Assembly (NCBI GenBank): GCA_963744735.1
Contig: CAVUVH010000005.1
Coordinates: 62,001-126,000 of the forward strand
Origin: RPQJ01 sp963744735
GTDB lineage: Bacteria; Pseudomonadota; Gammaproteobacteria; Steroidobacterales; Steroidobacteraceae
Reading direction: 5' to 3'
DNA length: 64,000 bases
Below the pieces are notes generated by a model. The model did no database searches and had not been told where the DNA came from. It saw nothing but the letters and a program-made list of their open reading frames with translations. Shown here piece after piece: positions 20,224-29,075 of the stretch. Within the stretch, counting starts at the first letter, position 1. Every line of letters starts with the position of its first letter. The position numbers and the translations under genes were made by a program.

Positions 20224-20295
20224 GGAGCCGCCTCGCGCGAGGCCGCAAGGATGAGGCAGCGGCCCCGAAACATCAACGCCGGACAGACCGCAGGC

Positions 20296-20988
20296 CTACA
20301 GCAAGCTCTTGAGCGGATTGAAGTAATGGCGTCCCTTGCGGGGCTTGACGATCTCGCCCAGCAGGCCCTGGTAGTCGTCGTCGTTGCCGACCGGGTCGAT
20401 CTCGGCGGCGTTCACGATCAGCAGCGGCGCCGCCTCGTACTCGAGGAAGAAGCGGGCGTAAGCGTCGGTCAGGCGCTCGAGGTAGCGACGGTCGATCTGC
20501 TGCTCGTAGTCGATGCCGCGGCGCGCGATGCGCTCGAGCAGCACGTCGACCGGGGCCTGCAGGTAGACGACCAGGTCGGGCTGCGGCGCGTCGATCGCCA
20601 GCCGCTCGTACACCTGCTCGTACAGCGCGAACTCCTCGTCGTCGAGCGTGAGCCGCGCAAACAGCCGGTCCTTGTCCAGCATGTAGTCGGCGACCCGCAC
20701 CTTCTCGAACAGGTCGGCCTGGCGCAGGTCCTGCAGCTGGCGCGCGCGCTGGAACAGGAAGTGCAGCTGCGTCTGGAACGCGACCGCGCGCGGGTTGCGG
20801 TAGAAGCGCTCGAGGAACGGGTTCTCGGCGTCCTGCTCCAGCACCAGCTCGCTGCCGAAGCTGCGGCCGAGGCGGCGCACGAGGCTGGTCTTGCCGACAC
20901 CGATCGGACCTTCGATCACCACGTAGCGATGCGGCGTGGGGACGACCGGCGGGTCGCCAGCGGCGGCTTCGTCCCGCGGCAGGTTCAT
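20296..20988 (-). CDS. Deoxynucleoside kinase
   Basis: Phosphorylates deoxynucleosides in the salvage pathway. The 230-residue protein has the P-loop YVVIEGPIGVGKTSLVRRLG near residues 22-39, FLERFYRNPRAVAFQTQLHF, the DRS/ERS-like region KVRVADYMLDKDRLFA, and the lid region RIARRGIDYEQQIDRRYLERL. This matches the dCK/dGK/TK2-like family. Substrate preference cannot be read. Its ATG overlaps the folK stop (ATGA), and panB follows; the order folK-dNK-panB-panC is recurrent in gammaproteobacteria. Confidence 0.9.
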   Translation of the reverse strand: MNLPRDEAAAGDPPVVPTPHRYVVIEGPIGVGKTSLVRRLGRSFGSELVLEQDAENPFLERFYRNPRAVAFQTQLHFLFQRARQLQDLRQADLFEKVRVADYMLDKDRLFARLTLDDEEFALYEQVYERLAIDAPQPDLVVYLQAPVDVLLERIARRGIDYEQQIDRRYLERLTDAYARFFLEYEAAPLLIVNAAEIDPVGNDDDYQGLLGEIVKPRKGRHYFNPLKSLL

Positions 20989-21516
20989 GCGGCGAGCCGC
21001 TCGCAGTCACGCGTGTCGAGGCGCTGCAGCAGGGTGCTGACGCGACCGACGCCCGGCACGACCAGCGACGGGCAGATCTCGGCCAGCGGCAGCAGCACGA
21101 AGGCCCGCTCGGCGATGCCGGGATGCGGCACGGTCAGTGGTGGCGTCCTGCTGCCGCGTGCTGCCGTGCACGAGCAGGTCCAGGTCGATCAGCCGCGGGC
21201 CCCAGCGCACCACCGGCGCCGCGCGGCCGAGCGACTGTTCCAGCGACTTGAGTGCCTGCAGCAGCGCCGGGGCGTCGAGCTGCGTGAGCAGCGCAGCCGC
21301 CGCGTTGACGAAATCGGGTTGCTCGACCGGGCCCAGCGGGCGCGTGCGATAGAGCGAGGACTGCAGCACCAGCTGGCAGTGCGGCAGCGTCGCCAGCGCC
21401 GCCAACGCGCGCCGCACCTGCTGCGCGGGGTCGTCCAGGTTGCTGCCGAGCGCGACGTAGGCCGGCACCCAGCGCGGCCTCGACGTCGCGACGGGTGCGA
21501 CGGCCGTGGCCGGCAT
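20985..21516 (-). CDS. folK: HPPK, dihydropterin pyrophosphokinase, one frameshift
   Basis: Transfers pyrophosphate from ATP to hydroxymethyldihydropterin in folate synthesis. The start MPATAVAPVATSRPRWVPAY leads to VALGSNLDDPAQQVRRAL, LVLQSSLYRTRPLGPVEQPD, FVNAAAALLTQLDAP and WGPRLIDLDLLVHG, the HPPK signature. A shift near 21140 follows; the other frame gives a plausible end LLQRLDTRDCERLAA at 20985. The ATG overlaps the last base of the pcnB stop codon (TGATG). Confidence 0.9.
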
Positions 21517-22951
21517 CACGAATCGGCGGCCGGACCGGTGGTGCTGCGACGGCGGCGCGGGCGACGGCGGCGGCGCGACGACTTCTTCGGCGCCTCGGCC
21601 GCCTGCTCGCTCACCGGCCGGTTCTCGACCATCGCGATGCGATCCTCGTCGGAGGCGTCCTGCAGGTCGGTCCACCAGTCGGCGAGTTCGCATGTCGACC
21701 TCGCCCGCCTCGGCGCGCAGCAGCAGGAAGTCGTAGGCCGCGCGGAAGCGCGGATGCTCGAGCAGTCGCAGCGCGCGGCGCCCCGAGCGGCGCTCGAAGC
21801 GGGTCTGCAGCATGATCAGCTCGCGCATCGGCAGCGAGAACCGCTTCGGCAGCGCGATGCGCTTGAGCTGGCGCGCGATCACCTTGTCGCTGGCGTCGAG
21901 CAGCGCCTGCGGATCCTGCGGCAGCGGGCCGTCGGGCGTGCCGAGCGCGTGCAGGATCGCCGGCCACAGCAGCACCGCGAACAGGAAGGTGGGCGTGACC
22001 GACTTGTCGTCGTGGATGCGGTCGTCGGTGCCGGCCAGGCCGAGCTGCAGCAGCCGCGCGCCGGCCGACTCGGGCGCGGCCTCGAGCGCGTCCGCCACGT
22101 CCGGCAGCAGGTGCGGCAGCAGCTCCAGGCGGATCAGCCATTCGAGCGAGGCGACGGCGTGGCCCGACAGCAGCAGCTTCATGGTCTCGTCGAACAGCCG
22201 TGCCGGCGGCATGCGGTCCAGCATGCTGGCCAGCTCGCCGATCGGCGCCTCGGTGCCCGGATGCAGCGTGAAGTCGAGCTTGGCGGCGAAGCGCGCCGCC
22301 CGCAGCATGCGCACCGGGTCTTCGCGGTAGCGCGTCGCCGGGTCGCCGATCAGGCGCAGCACGCGGTTGCGCGCGTCCTCCACGCCGCCGACGTAGTCCC
22401 AGATCGTGAAGTCCTCGATGCTGTAGTAGAGCGCGTTGGCGGTGAAGTCGCGGCGCCAGACGTCTTCCTCGATCGTGCCGTAGAGGTTGTCGCGCAGGAT
22501 GCGGCCATGCTCGTCGAGCACGCGGTGCTCGACCTCGTCGACGCCGTGGTCCTCGTCGATCTCGGTGTGCGCTGCCCGGAACGTGGCGACCTCGATGATC
22601 TCGTGGCCGAAGCGCACGTGCGCCAGGTGGAAGCGGCGGCCGATCAGCCGGCAGTTGCGGAAGATCTTGCGCACCTCTTCCGGGTGCGCCTCGGTGGCGA
22701 TGTCGAAATCCTTGGGCTGCAGTCCGAGCAGCAGGTCGCGCACGGCGCCGCCGACCAGGAAGCCCTGGTAGCCCTCGTCCTTCAGCTTGTAGAGGACCTT
22801 GAGCGCGCGCGGGCGAGATGTTGGCGCGCGAGATCGAGTGCTGGTCGCGCGGCACGATCAGGGGCTGCGGCGGGCCGCGCGGGGTCTCTGGGGAGGTCGC
22901 GGCGGCCGACTTGGCGTCGCGCGAACGGAATAATTTTGTAAACGAAAACAA
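21516..22951 (-). CDS. pcnB: Poly(A) polymerase I, two frameshifts
   Basis: Adds 3' poly(A) tails that mark RNA for decay. I place the start at the TTG at 22951, giving MFSFTKLFRSRDAKS and then PLIVPRDQHSISRANIS, as in E. coli PcnB (which also lacks an ATG start). After a shift near 22815 the core reads VGGAVRDLLLGLQPKDFDIA, with the catalytic GG and DxD pair, RNCRLIGRRFHLAHVRFG and EDVWRRDFTANALYYSIED. A Lys/Arg-rich tail beyond a second shift near 21690 ends at TGA 21516. PcnB is distinguished from CCA-adding enzymes by its long basic tail and its folK neighbour. Confidence 0.9.
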
Positions 22952-22990
22952 GGTCGGGGAGCTTCTGCTGGACCGTGGAAAACGGCCGGG

Positions 22991-22996
22991 TATAAT
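22991..22996 (+). promoter_or_regulatory. -10 box of the tRNA-Glu promoter
   Basis: A perfect TATAAT lies 46 bases before the tRNA, followed by a GC-rich discriminator (ACCGGGC). The -35 is weak (CTGGAC, 22968-22973, 17-base spacing). The GC-rich start region is typical of stringently controlled stable-RNA promoters; that regulation is inference. Confidence 0.55.
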
Positions 22997-23041
22997 ACCG
23001 GGCTTCCTCGAGACCCGGTTAGTCCAACCGGTCCGGCACAC

Positions 23042-23117
23042 GCTCCCATCGTCTAGAGGCCCAGGACACAGCCCTCTCAAGGCTGGTACGAGGGTTCGAA
23101 TCCCTCTGGGAGCGCCA
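23042..23117 (+). tRNA. tRNA-Glu(CTC)
   Basis: Seventy-six bases with an encoded CCA. The acceptor stem GCTCCCA pairs with TGGGAGC at 23107-23113. The anticodon loop CTCTCAA sits between CAGCC and GGCTG, giving anticodon CTC for GAG codons. The T-arm GAGGGTTCGAATCCCTC is canonical. Confidence 0.96.
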
Positions 23118-23143
23118 ATCTTTTCAAGCACTTATGAGTCCTG

Positions 23144-23170
23144 GCGTACGGAAATACGGAATCCGTACGC
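23144..23170. repeat. Nine-base perfect hairpin after tRNA-Glu
   Basis: GCGTACGGA (23144-23152) and TCCGTACGC (23162-23170) are perfect complements around a nine-base loop. It starts 26 bases after the tRNA. A short TTTT precedes it at 23121, and there is no T-run after it, so a terminator role is uncertain. Confidence 0.45.
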
Positions 23171-23178
23171 AAGACTGC

Positions 23179-23310
23179 GCGGCGGTGTCGATCGACCCGA
23201 AGCATGCCAAGTCGCACAACCACCTGGCACTCGCGTACATCGACATGGGCGAGATGGAACTCGCCGAGGCGGACTATCGCGAGTCGGTCGAGGATGCGAT
23301 GAAGGCGCGG
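23179..23310 (+). pseudogene. Isolated TPR fragment
   Basis: The plus strand encodes AVSIDPKHAKSHNHLALAY and then IDMGEMELAEADYRESVE, a clean tetratricopeptide unit of about 40 residues. It has no sensible start upstream, where the frame enters the hairpin, and dissolves into Arg-rich shadow sequence downstream. It looks like the remnant of a TPR gene beside the tRNA, not a functional gene. Confidence 0.5.
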
Positions 23311-23349
23311 CCTTCAGGCAGGGCGGCCCTTGCCGCGGACCGGACAACC

Positions 23350-25377
23350 TCAGGGCTGGATCGAATACACGAACGAAGCCTTCGGCGCGCGCAGCCAGCG
23401 CTCCTGGATGATGCCCCGCAAGCCTGCCCAGGCGCTGCCATCGGTGACCCACTCGTCGCGGGTCTTCTCGGCAAGCGCGCGGTCGCCGCGAGACTTGATG
23501 CCGAACACGAGCCGCGAGAGGTCGTCGACCGCGGCCGGCCACTTCGCGAGGTCGACGTCGAAGCAGCCGGTATCGGCGCCGTTCGCGGCCTTCTCGGTCG
23601 CCTTCCACTGCAGCACGCCGCTCTGGTTCAGGAATCCCATCTGGATGGCGGCCAGCTGCGAGTAGGGCTTCGGCCTGCCGCGCGCATCGAGCATGCCCTG
23701 GGCGATGTGACCGAACGCCCAGAGCACGTCCCGGACATGGGTCGCGTCCGCGTCCTGCCTGCTCACCAGTCCACGCGCGACGAGCCAGTCTGAGTAATAC
23801 AACGCGGCGGTCTGCGCCTTCAGTTCCTCGAGAGTCGAGGCCAGCGCGCCACCGAACACCTGGTCGTCCGTCTTGCCGTCGACACGGTATTCATGGGCCG
23901 GGCCCAGGTTGTGCGCGGCCTCGTGCAGCACGGTGGACAGCGTCATGAAGCGTGCCGCCGGGTCGACGCGGCCGACCGTCGACTTGCAGAGCACGGCGCG
24001 CGCCTGGTCCATCAAGGCCGCCTCGCTGTCGGGGTCGGTATAGAGGTTGGTCATCGCCACCGTCCGACCGCCCGACTCCGCCACCGGGCCCCAGTTCGGC
24101 AGCGACTGGCCGATGGTCGCGCCGAGCGCCGAGCGGCTGTCGCCCGCATTCAGCACGATGTCGATGAAGTCCGGTAATGCGAACCCGACTTCGCGGGGTG
24201 CATAGGGCGGGCCCGCGAGTGATGCGATGGCGGCCTCCATGTCGTCCTTGACTGGCTCGAGCCGCCGCTGCCATTCGAGCGACTCCTGGTTGATGCGCGC
24301 GAAGGTCATGTGGAAGTTGGCCTTGCGCGAGCAGGGCTCGGCGTAGACCTCGTCGGGCCCGACGCGCAGGTACCACCGCGAGTTGGTCGCAGTCATCGCC
24401 TTCCAGGCGACGTCGGCCTTGAACCAGTCGTCGTCGAGGAACGCCTGCGCGGCCGCCTCGAGGTATGCCTTGAACGCGGCCTCAGAAGGATCGCCTGCGA
24501 GCACGCTGGCTGCCGCACGCAACTCCGCGCTCGCGGCCTTCATGTCCTCGGCGTACGCGACGTGGTAAGGCACGGCGACGAGTTCGTCCGTGGCCGGGTC
24601 GCCCTTGGCGCGACCGCCCGGCTTTTGCCGCACGACCGAGAACTGGTGGAACAACGCATCGGCGTCGGCGCGCTTCTCCAGCACCGCGCAGAATCCCGGG
24701 TCGGACTGGATCGACTGCGGATACATTCCTGACACGCGCTTCGGCTGCGGCGTCACCGCGCTGCAGGCCGGGTCGTTCTCCGTCTTCGGCGCCTCGCAGA
24801 ACGGGCCCTGGTTGCGGAAGAAGAGCGCGCGGGACAGCGAGTCTTCCGCGGGGATACCGGCATCGAGCCCGAACACACCGCTCTGCTTCGCGTACAGGCG
24901 CTCGACGATGCGTGCCACCTTCTCGAGGTGCCCGACGAGCTGGACGTCACGTGGAGCGGCGAGCGTCGTCAGAACCAACGTCGGTCGTCCCTGTGCCAGC
25001 TCGGTCCGCACCGCCTGCCGCCGCGCCCGCTCGGGCGCATCGTGGCCGTCCAACTTGACCGGCGTCGCGATCCGACCGAACACATCCGTGAATGCCTGCG
25101 TGAAGCGCCCGCCGGTGACATAGCGATCGAGGCGTGCATCAGCCGGGCTCCAGGTCACCGCGAGTTCGGCCGGATCGATCGCGCCGTCACCGTCCGCGTC
25201 GCGGATCCAGAACAGCGGCTCGTTGCGCTCCACCGCCTGCCGGTTGAACTGCAGCCGTGGGACACTCGAATAGTCGGCTTTCGCGGGCGCGTCCTTGGCC
25301 GCGGCCTCCATGCACAGTGCGGGCGTGGAAGAAATGGTCAGGACGACCATGCAGGTGCAGGCACTGGTCAAGCGCAT
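23350..25377 (-). CDS. Exported M49-like metallopeptidase with an EF-hand
   Basis: A 675-residue protein, intact. The start at 25377 gives a signal peptide (MRLTSACTCMVVLTISSTPA). Residues 60-71 read DADGDGAIDPAE, a canonical EF-hand calcium loop. Residues 485-489 are HEAAH (context VLHEAAHNLGPAHEY) and residues 515-522 TLEELKAQ, matching the paired zinc motifs of dipeptidyl-peptidase III (family M49), whose usual forms are HELLGH and EECRAE. The family motif normally has one more residue between the histidines; here it is the compact HExxH. It probably cleaves short peptides in the periplasm. The substrate is unknown. It is the last gene of the minus-strand accessory block. Confidence 0.7.
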   Translation of the reverse strand: MRLTSACTCMVVLTISSTPALCMEAAAKDAPAKADYSSVPRLQFNRQAVERNEPLFWIRDADGDGAIDPAELAVTWSPADARLDRYVTGGRFTQAFTDVFGRIATPVKLDGHDAPERARRQAVRTELAQGRPTLVLTTLAAPRDVQLVGHLEKVARIVERLYAKQSGVFGLDAGIPAEDSLSRALFFRNQGPFCEAPKTENDPACSAVTPQPKRVSGMYPQSIQSDPGFCAVLEKRADADALFHQFSVVRQKPGGRAKGDPATDELVAVPYHVAYAEDMKAASAELRAAASVLAGDPSEAAFKAYLEAAAQAFLDDDWFKADVAWKAMTATNSRWYLRVGPDEVYAEPCSRKANFHMTFARINQESLEWQRRLEPVKDDMEAAIASLAGPPYAPREVGFALPDFIDIVLNAGDSRSALGATIGQSLPNWGPVAESGGRTVAMTNLYTDPDSEAALMDQARAVLCKSTVGRVDPAARFMTLSTVLHEAAHNLGPAHEYRVDGKTDDQVFGGALASTLEELKAQTAALYYSDWLVARGLVSRQDADATHVRDVLWAFGHIAQGMLDARGRPKPYSQLAAIQMGFLNQSGVLQWKATEKAANGADTGCFDVDLAKWPAAVDDLSRLVFGIKSRGDRALAEKTRDEWVTDGSAWAGLRGIIQERWLRAPKASFVYSIQP

Positions 25378-25433
25378 GGCGGCCTCCGGATGCATCGATT
25401 GCCGGGATGCTAGCAGACCGCGCGCCGTTCCTG

Positions 25434-25556
25434 TCAGGCAGACAGCCCACCGATCATCATGGCCAACAGCAAGCCGACGACGCACAGGATGATCGCGGCT
25501 GGGATGAAGGTAATTGCGATGAAAGCGCGGCACTTGAATTGCCGCTGCGGCTCCAT
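25434..25556 (-). CDS. Tiny membrane protein of unknown function
   Basis: Forty residues: a basic start MEPQRQFKCRAF and a single hydrophobic helix (IAITFIPAAIILCVVGLLLA) ending MMIGGLSA. The ATG lies two bases after the stop codon of the SLOG gene, so it is likely translated with it. The first codons share 19 of 20 bases with the start of the TIR-TPR gene (bases 31574-31555), so it may be a hybrid or a remnant. It is unrecognised; coding status is moderate. Confidence 0.45.
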   Translation of the reverse strand: MEPQRQFKCRAFIAITFIPAAIILCVVGLLLAMMIGGLSA

Positions 25557-25558
25557 CG

Positions 25559-27358
25559 TCAGCCGAGCTTCATGCCTTCCTTTTCGTCGATCGAGCGCTC
25601 GCGGTGGATCAGGATCCACTGCGCGTGCTCTTCCAGCGCGGAGTCGCCCAGCACCTTGAGGATGCGGCGCTTGTCGGGATCGTTGTCGGCCTCGTCGATC
25701 CGCTTGCGTGCATTGCGGAAGATCCGGTACATGAACTCGTACTGCTTGATCAGCTCGGCCTCGGCCGTGGTCTTGGCGTAGGACTGGCGCACGCCGACCA
25801 TCAGCAGCACGACGCCCATCAGGTACACCACCGGCGTGCGAACCTCGTTCGAGATCTGCGAACCGACGAACAGCAGCGCGGTCAGGGCCAGGATCGTGGT
25901 CCAGATGCCGAGCCGGCCGATGCGGTTGGTGGCGTCGTGCTCGACGATGCGCAGCGCGGACTTCTTGCGGTAGTAGCCGAGCTGGCCCGAGGCGTCGTCG
26001 CCGATCCACTCCGCCACCGAGAACTCCACGCCGCGCGGGTCCAGGTTCGGGGCGACGTCGCACTCCATGCCGGCCACGCGCATCACGTTGCGGATCCAGC
26101 CGAGCTCGGTGTCCTGCATCTGCAGGAAATTGTCGTGCGCATACTTGGACACGCTGCCGCTGGTGACGCCGGCCGCCGCCCAGTAGAACTGCACGCGCAG
26201 GCCCTCGGCCAGCGTGCGGTAATCCAGGTACTTGCGCTGCCAGCTGCCGCGCACCGCCAGCCAGTTGTTCACGACGGAGAACAGCATCAGGAAGATGATG
26301 CCGCCGATGATCAGCGGCGTGGACTGCAGGTCCGTGTACGACAGGTAGGCCACGCCGGTCAGCAGCGCCGCGACGTGGCCCGCCTTGACGGTCTTGACGA
26401 CCTTCTTCTGGTAGTGGATCGCCAGCCAGTCCGCGGCACAGAAGGCCTGGTTGATGTCCCACAGGCCGGGCGGCAAGGAGGTGGCCTTCTCGCCGTCCAG
26501 CAGCGACCAGCGCTCGCGGTCGATCTGGGCGGCGTGGTTCTGCGCCTCGCGGCTGAACTCGTTGGTGTACTCGAACACCTTGCGGTGCCGCGGTGGAATC
26601 TCGGCCGTGCGCGGCTGGGCCTCGTCGGTCGTGAACCAGAAGGTGTCGAACGGCTTGAACCCGGCGGCCGGCTCGCCGCCCGGACGGTCGCGCGAGCAGA
26701 CGATGTGATAGACGAGGTCGCTTTCGTCCTCGGTCAGGTTGAGCTTGCTCGCCGTCACGCGCGGCGTGTAGCCGGGCATGTGATCGTGGTGATGGAAGCG
26801 GATGGTCGACGCCGTGCCGCCCAGCAACTCGCTTTCCTTGCCGTCCCACAGCGCCAGCAGCACGTGGCAGTGGGCACTCAGGAACACGCCGATCTGGGCG
26901 TACTGGCGGGTGCGCGCGGGGCCCTCCTCCGCCACCGTGCGCGCGGTCGAGCCCGGCGTCAGCGGCAGTTCGAAGATCTCGGACGCCTGGTCGCAGAGAC
27001 GCGAAAACTGCTCGAGCGACTCCGGCGTGAAGTCTTCCTCGTAGATCGGGCGCGGCATCGGCAGCACGACGCTGAGCGGCAGGCCGAGCGCAAGCGCCTC
27101 CTCGGCGACGATACGGTCGGCGCCGTCGGCGAGCGACGACATCACGACGATGATGCGGCTGGGATACTCGTAGCGCAGGCTGAACAGGCAGTCGCGCACG
27201 CGCGAGCGCAGGATCGGGAGTTCGTCCGGGACGAGGTCGCGGTGCCCGGTGACCGCGACGATGAACGGCACCGCGTAGCTGCGCGCGCCGGTCCTGCGAT
27301 CAGGACCGGCGGTGAAGGGAGTATCAGCGGACGCTGCGTGCCCGGGTGCCGTCGACAT
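25559..27358 (-). CDS. SLOG-like sensor with SLATT-type four-helix membrane part
   Basis: A 599-residue intact protein. Residues 33-42 (IVAVTGHRDL) and 72-87 (VMSSLADGADRIVAEE) look like the Rossmann-type SLOG fold, which binds nucleotide-derived ligands. Four hydrophobic segments lie near residues 325-342, 347-366, 484-500 and 508-523. Between them YLDYRTLAEGLRVQFYWAAA resembles the SLATT (SMODS- and SLOG-associated TM effector) family, and a helical, charged C-terminus follows. In defence systems described from comparative genomics, such pairs sense a signal nucleotide and damage the membrane. The role here is inference from architecture. It is followed closely by the 40-residue membrane ORF. 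Confidence 0.6.
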   Translation of the reverse strand: MSTAPGHAASADTPFTAGPDRRTGARSYAVPFIVAVTGHRDLVPDELPILRSRVRDCLFSLRYEYPSRIIVVMSSLADGADRIVAEEALALGLPLSVVLPMPRPIYEEDFTPESLEQFSRLCDQASEIFELPLTPGSTARTVAEEGPARTRQYAQIGVFLSAHCHVLLALWDGKESELLGGTASTIRFHHHDHMPGYTPRVTASKLNLTEDESDLVYHIVCSRDRPGGEPAAGFKPFDTFWFTTDEAQPRTAEIPPRHRKVFEYTNEFSREAQNHAAQIDRERWSLLDGEKATSLPPGLWDINQAFCAADWLAIHYQKKVVKTVKAGHVAALLTGVAYLSYTDLQSTPLIIGGIIFLMLFSVVNNWLAVRGSWQRKYLDYRTLAEGLRVQFYWAAAGVTSGSVSKYAHDNFLQMQDTELGWIRNVMRVAGMECDVAPNLDPRGVEFSVAEWIGDDASGQLGYYRKKSALRIVEHDATNRIGRLGIWTTILALTALLFVGSQISNEVRTPVVYLMGVVLLMVGVRQSYAKTTAEAELIKQYEFMYRIFRNARKRIDEADNDPDKRRILKVLGDSALEEHAQWILIHRERSIDEKEGMKLG

Positions 27359-27430
27359 GCGCGGGGATGATACCCATCAGCCGCACCGGGTGCGTCGATT
27401 GTTGCGCCGACGGCCCCGGCGGGCTGGACA

Positions 27431-29075
27431 TCAGGGACGAAGGCCCGTGCGGTGAAGCACGGGCCTTGTCCGGCGCCAGGTCAGGGCGGGCTTGAACGGA
27501 ATGACCTTGACCCGCAGCGTGAACGCGATGTTCTCGCCGCGCATCAGGTGATCGCCCTTGTAGTTGTACTTCAACACATCGACGTGCAAGCTCGCGGAAG
27601 AGGTACTGCGACGCATTCACCTTCTTCAGGAACTTGTCGATCGATGCCAGCGCGGATGCCGGATTGTTCGCATTCATGGCGGTGATCGCGTTCTTCAACT
27701 GCGATTCCATCGCCTGCCCGTCGGGATTCCTGACTGACGCCGGCCGCAACGTGCGTTGCGCACGGACTGCATCAGCAGGTCCAGCTTGTACTTGGTCAGC
27801 GCGAAGAAATTCGTGTAATCAGCTCATCAGCGGATCATCCGAGGTGAACTCAACGTGCATGCCGACCACGAAGTACGACCCGGTGCGGACCAGTCCCTTG
27901 GTGCTGCCGCAGCCATTGGTGGCTTCGGTGGCCGTGCCAAAGTAGATGCTACCTGCGGCGCACCCTTGAGGACCAACAGATCCGGGATGACCGGCGCCGG
28001 CCCTTCGAGCATCCGGCTGGGATCAGTGGACTGCCACACGACCACGTCCTGATGCTGCGGGTCTGGCAGTCACGGCCTGCGGATCTGCCAGCTGATCGGA
28101 TCAGAGCACTTGAACAGGTTGTCAGGCAGCACCGTCTTGAGTGTCGTTCATGACCCCGACGGCACCCTTGCCTGATGTCCAGATCGCTGGCATCCACCTT
28201 GACGACCAGGAACTTGGGCGAACCGCACAGGTACGGCGGAATCCGCAGTTCGTCGCTGCCGTGCCGCGAAACCTTGCTCTGCAGTGAACAACGTCAGCGC
28301 GTCGATTCCACACCTACCGTAGCCGCGACACGCGGGTCGTGTGAATTCGAAGGCCGTGAACCTGATGGTGTCGCCGCGGCTCGAACGATCCCGCCGGGAA
28401 GGTCAGAGTCTGGCCCGCGACGGTTGTGCAGCCCCTCGGCGGTGGTGCCGTCGCAGTCGTTACCGATCCGCGGCGTGTCGTACTCGACGATGAAGCCGCC
28501 GATCGAACCCACGAGCTGAGCCCTCGTCGTTCCAGACCGAAAGATCGGAATAACGACCGAGCGTCACCCAGTCCTCGACCGCCTCCTGGTCGTTTGGCTC
28601 ACCATGGCGTCGGCCCAGTTGGCGAAGACCGGTGCCAGCCGTTGACGCCAGGGAAACGGTCCTTCGTCGTTGACCCAATTCCAGCCGAGGCTTGCCGACC
28701 GAAGCATCCCTCACTGCCACCGACCCAGACTTGGGTCTGAGTCAGCCGAGTTGCCTGCAAGTCCTTGCCAAGCGCCGGTGTCAGCAAATCTGTCAACAAT
28801 CCAAGCGTTTTCGCTGGACGAAGTCATGGTTGCCAGGTGCGCCGACGATGGCGCCGGGCGGCGCTGCTCAGTGGCCTCGGGCAACAGGCATCGGCCTCGT
28901 GCCCAGGTGATTCCGTTCCTGCTCCAGACCTCGTAGGTGTGACCGGTTTCGTCGTTGATGTCTGCGTACTAGACGAGGTCATAGTCTGAGGGAGCACGCA
29001 GTCGACCTGCGCCTGCGCCGAACCCATGGCAAACAACGCCGTCAAACCGGCAATCAAACTGATTCTCTTGTGCAT
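27431..29075 (-). pseudogene. Secreted C-type-lectin-domain protein, broken by many frameshifts
   Basis: The start at 29075 has a good ribosome site (AAGGAAG, 29090-29084) and a signal peptide MHKRISLIAGLTALFAMGSA. Across shifting frames the next 120 residues read like a C-type lectin domain: ETGHTYEVWSRNGITWA, LATMTSSSENAWIVDRFAD, VWVGGSEG, EPNDQEAVEDWVTLGRYSD, LSVWNDEGS and GGFIVEYDTPRIGN. A second part holds AITAMNANNPASALASIDK and MRGENIAFTLRVKVIPFKPA. At least eight shifts occur in 1.6 kb. It may be a real pseudogene or the same consensus errors seen at 13.6-19.4 kb. The 3' end is uncertain (27431 or shortly before). Confidence 0.6.
27441..27466 (-). terminator. Strong hairpin between the lectin and SLOG genes
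   Basis: AGGCCCGTGC (27441-27450) and GCACGGGCCT (27457-27466) are perfect complements with a six-base loop, in the 72-base gap or at the very end of the lectin frame. The T-run after it on the minus strand is weak (CGTCCCT), so termination may be partial. Confidence 0.55.

Noticed and set aside
19564..22941. A 1125-residue open frame on the plus strand opposite panB, dNK, folK and pcnB
   Set aside because: It is rich in His, Arg, Ala and Val, has no domain, and lies antisense to four recognisable genes; high-GC coding DNA leaves such frames open by chance. Similar long antisense frames at 3586-5448, 5599-6909, 25604-27370, 46433-48268 and 49036-51627 were rejected for the same reason.
25427..25445. 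A sixth copy of the conserved-loop hairpin (GTCAGGCAGACAG)
   Set aside because: The core differs (AGGCAGAC without AAGG) and only five flanking bases pair.
27431..29075. Diversity-generating retroelement with a C-type-lectin target
   Set aside because: No reverse transcriptase, accessory gene or template repeat is visible in the window.
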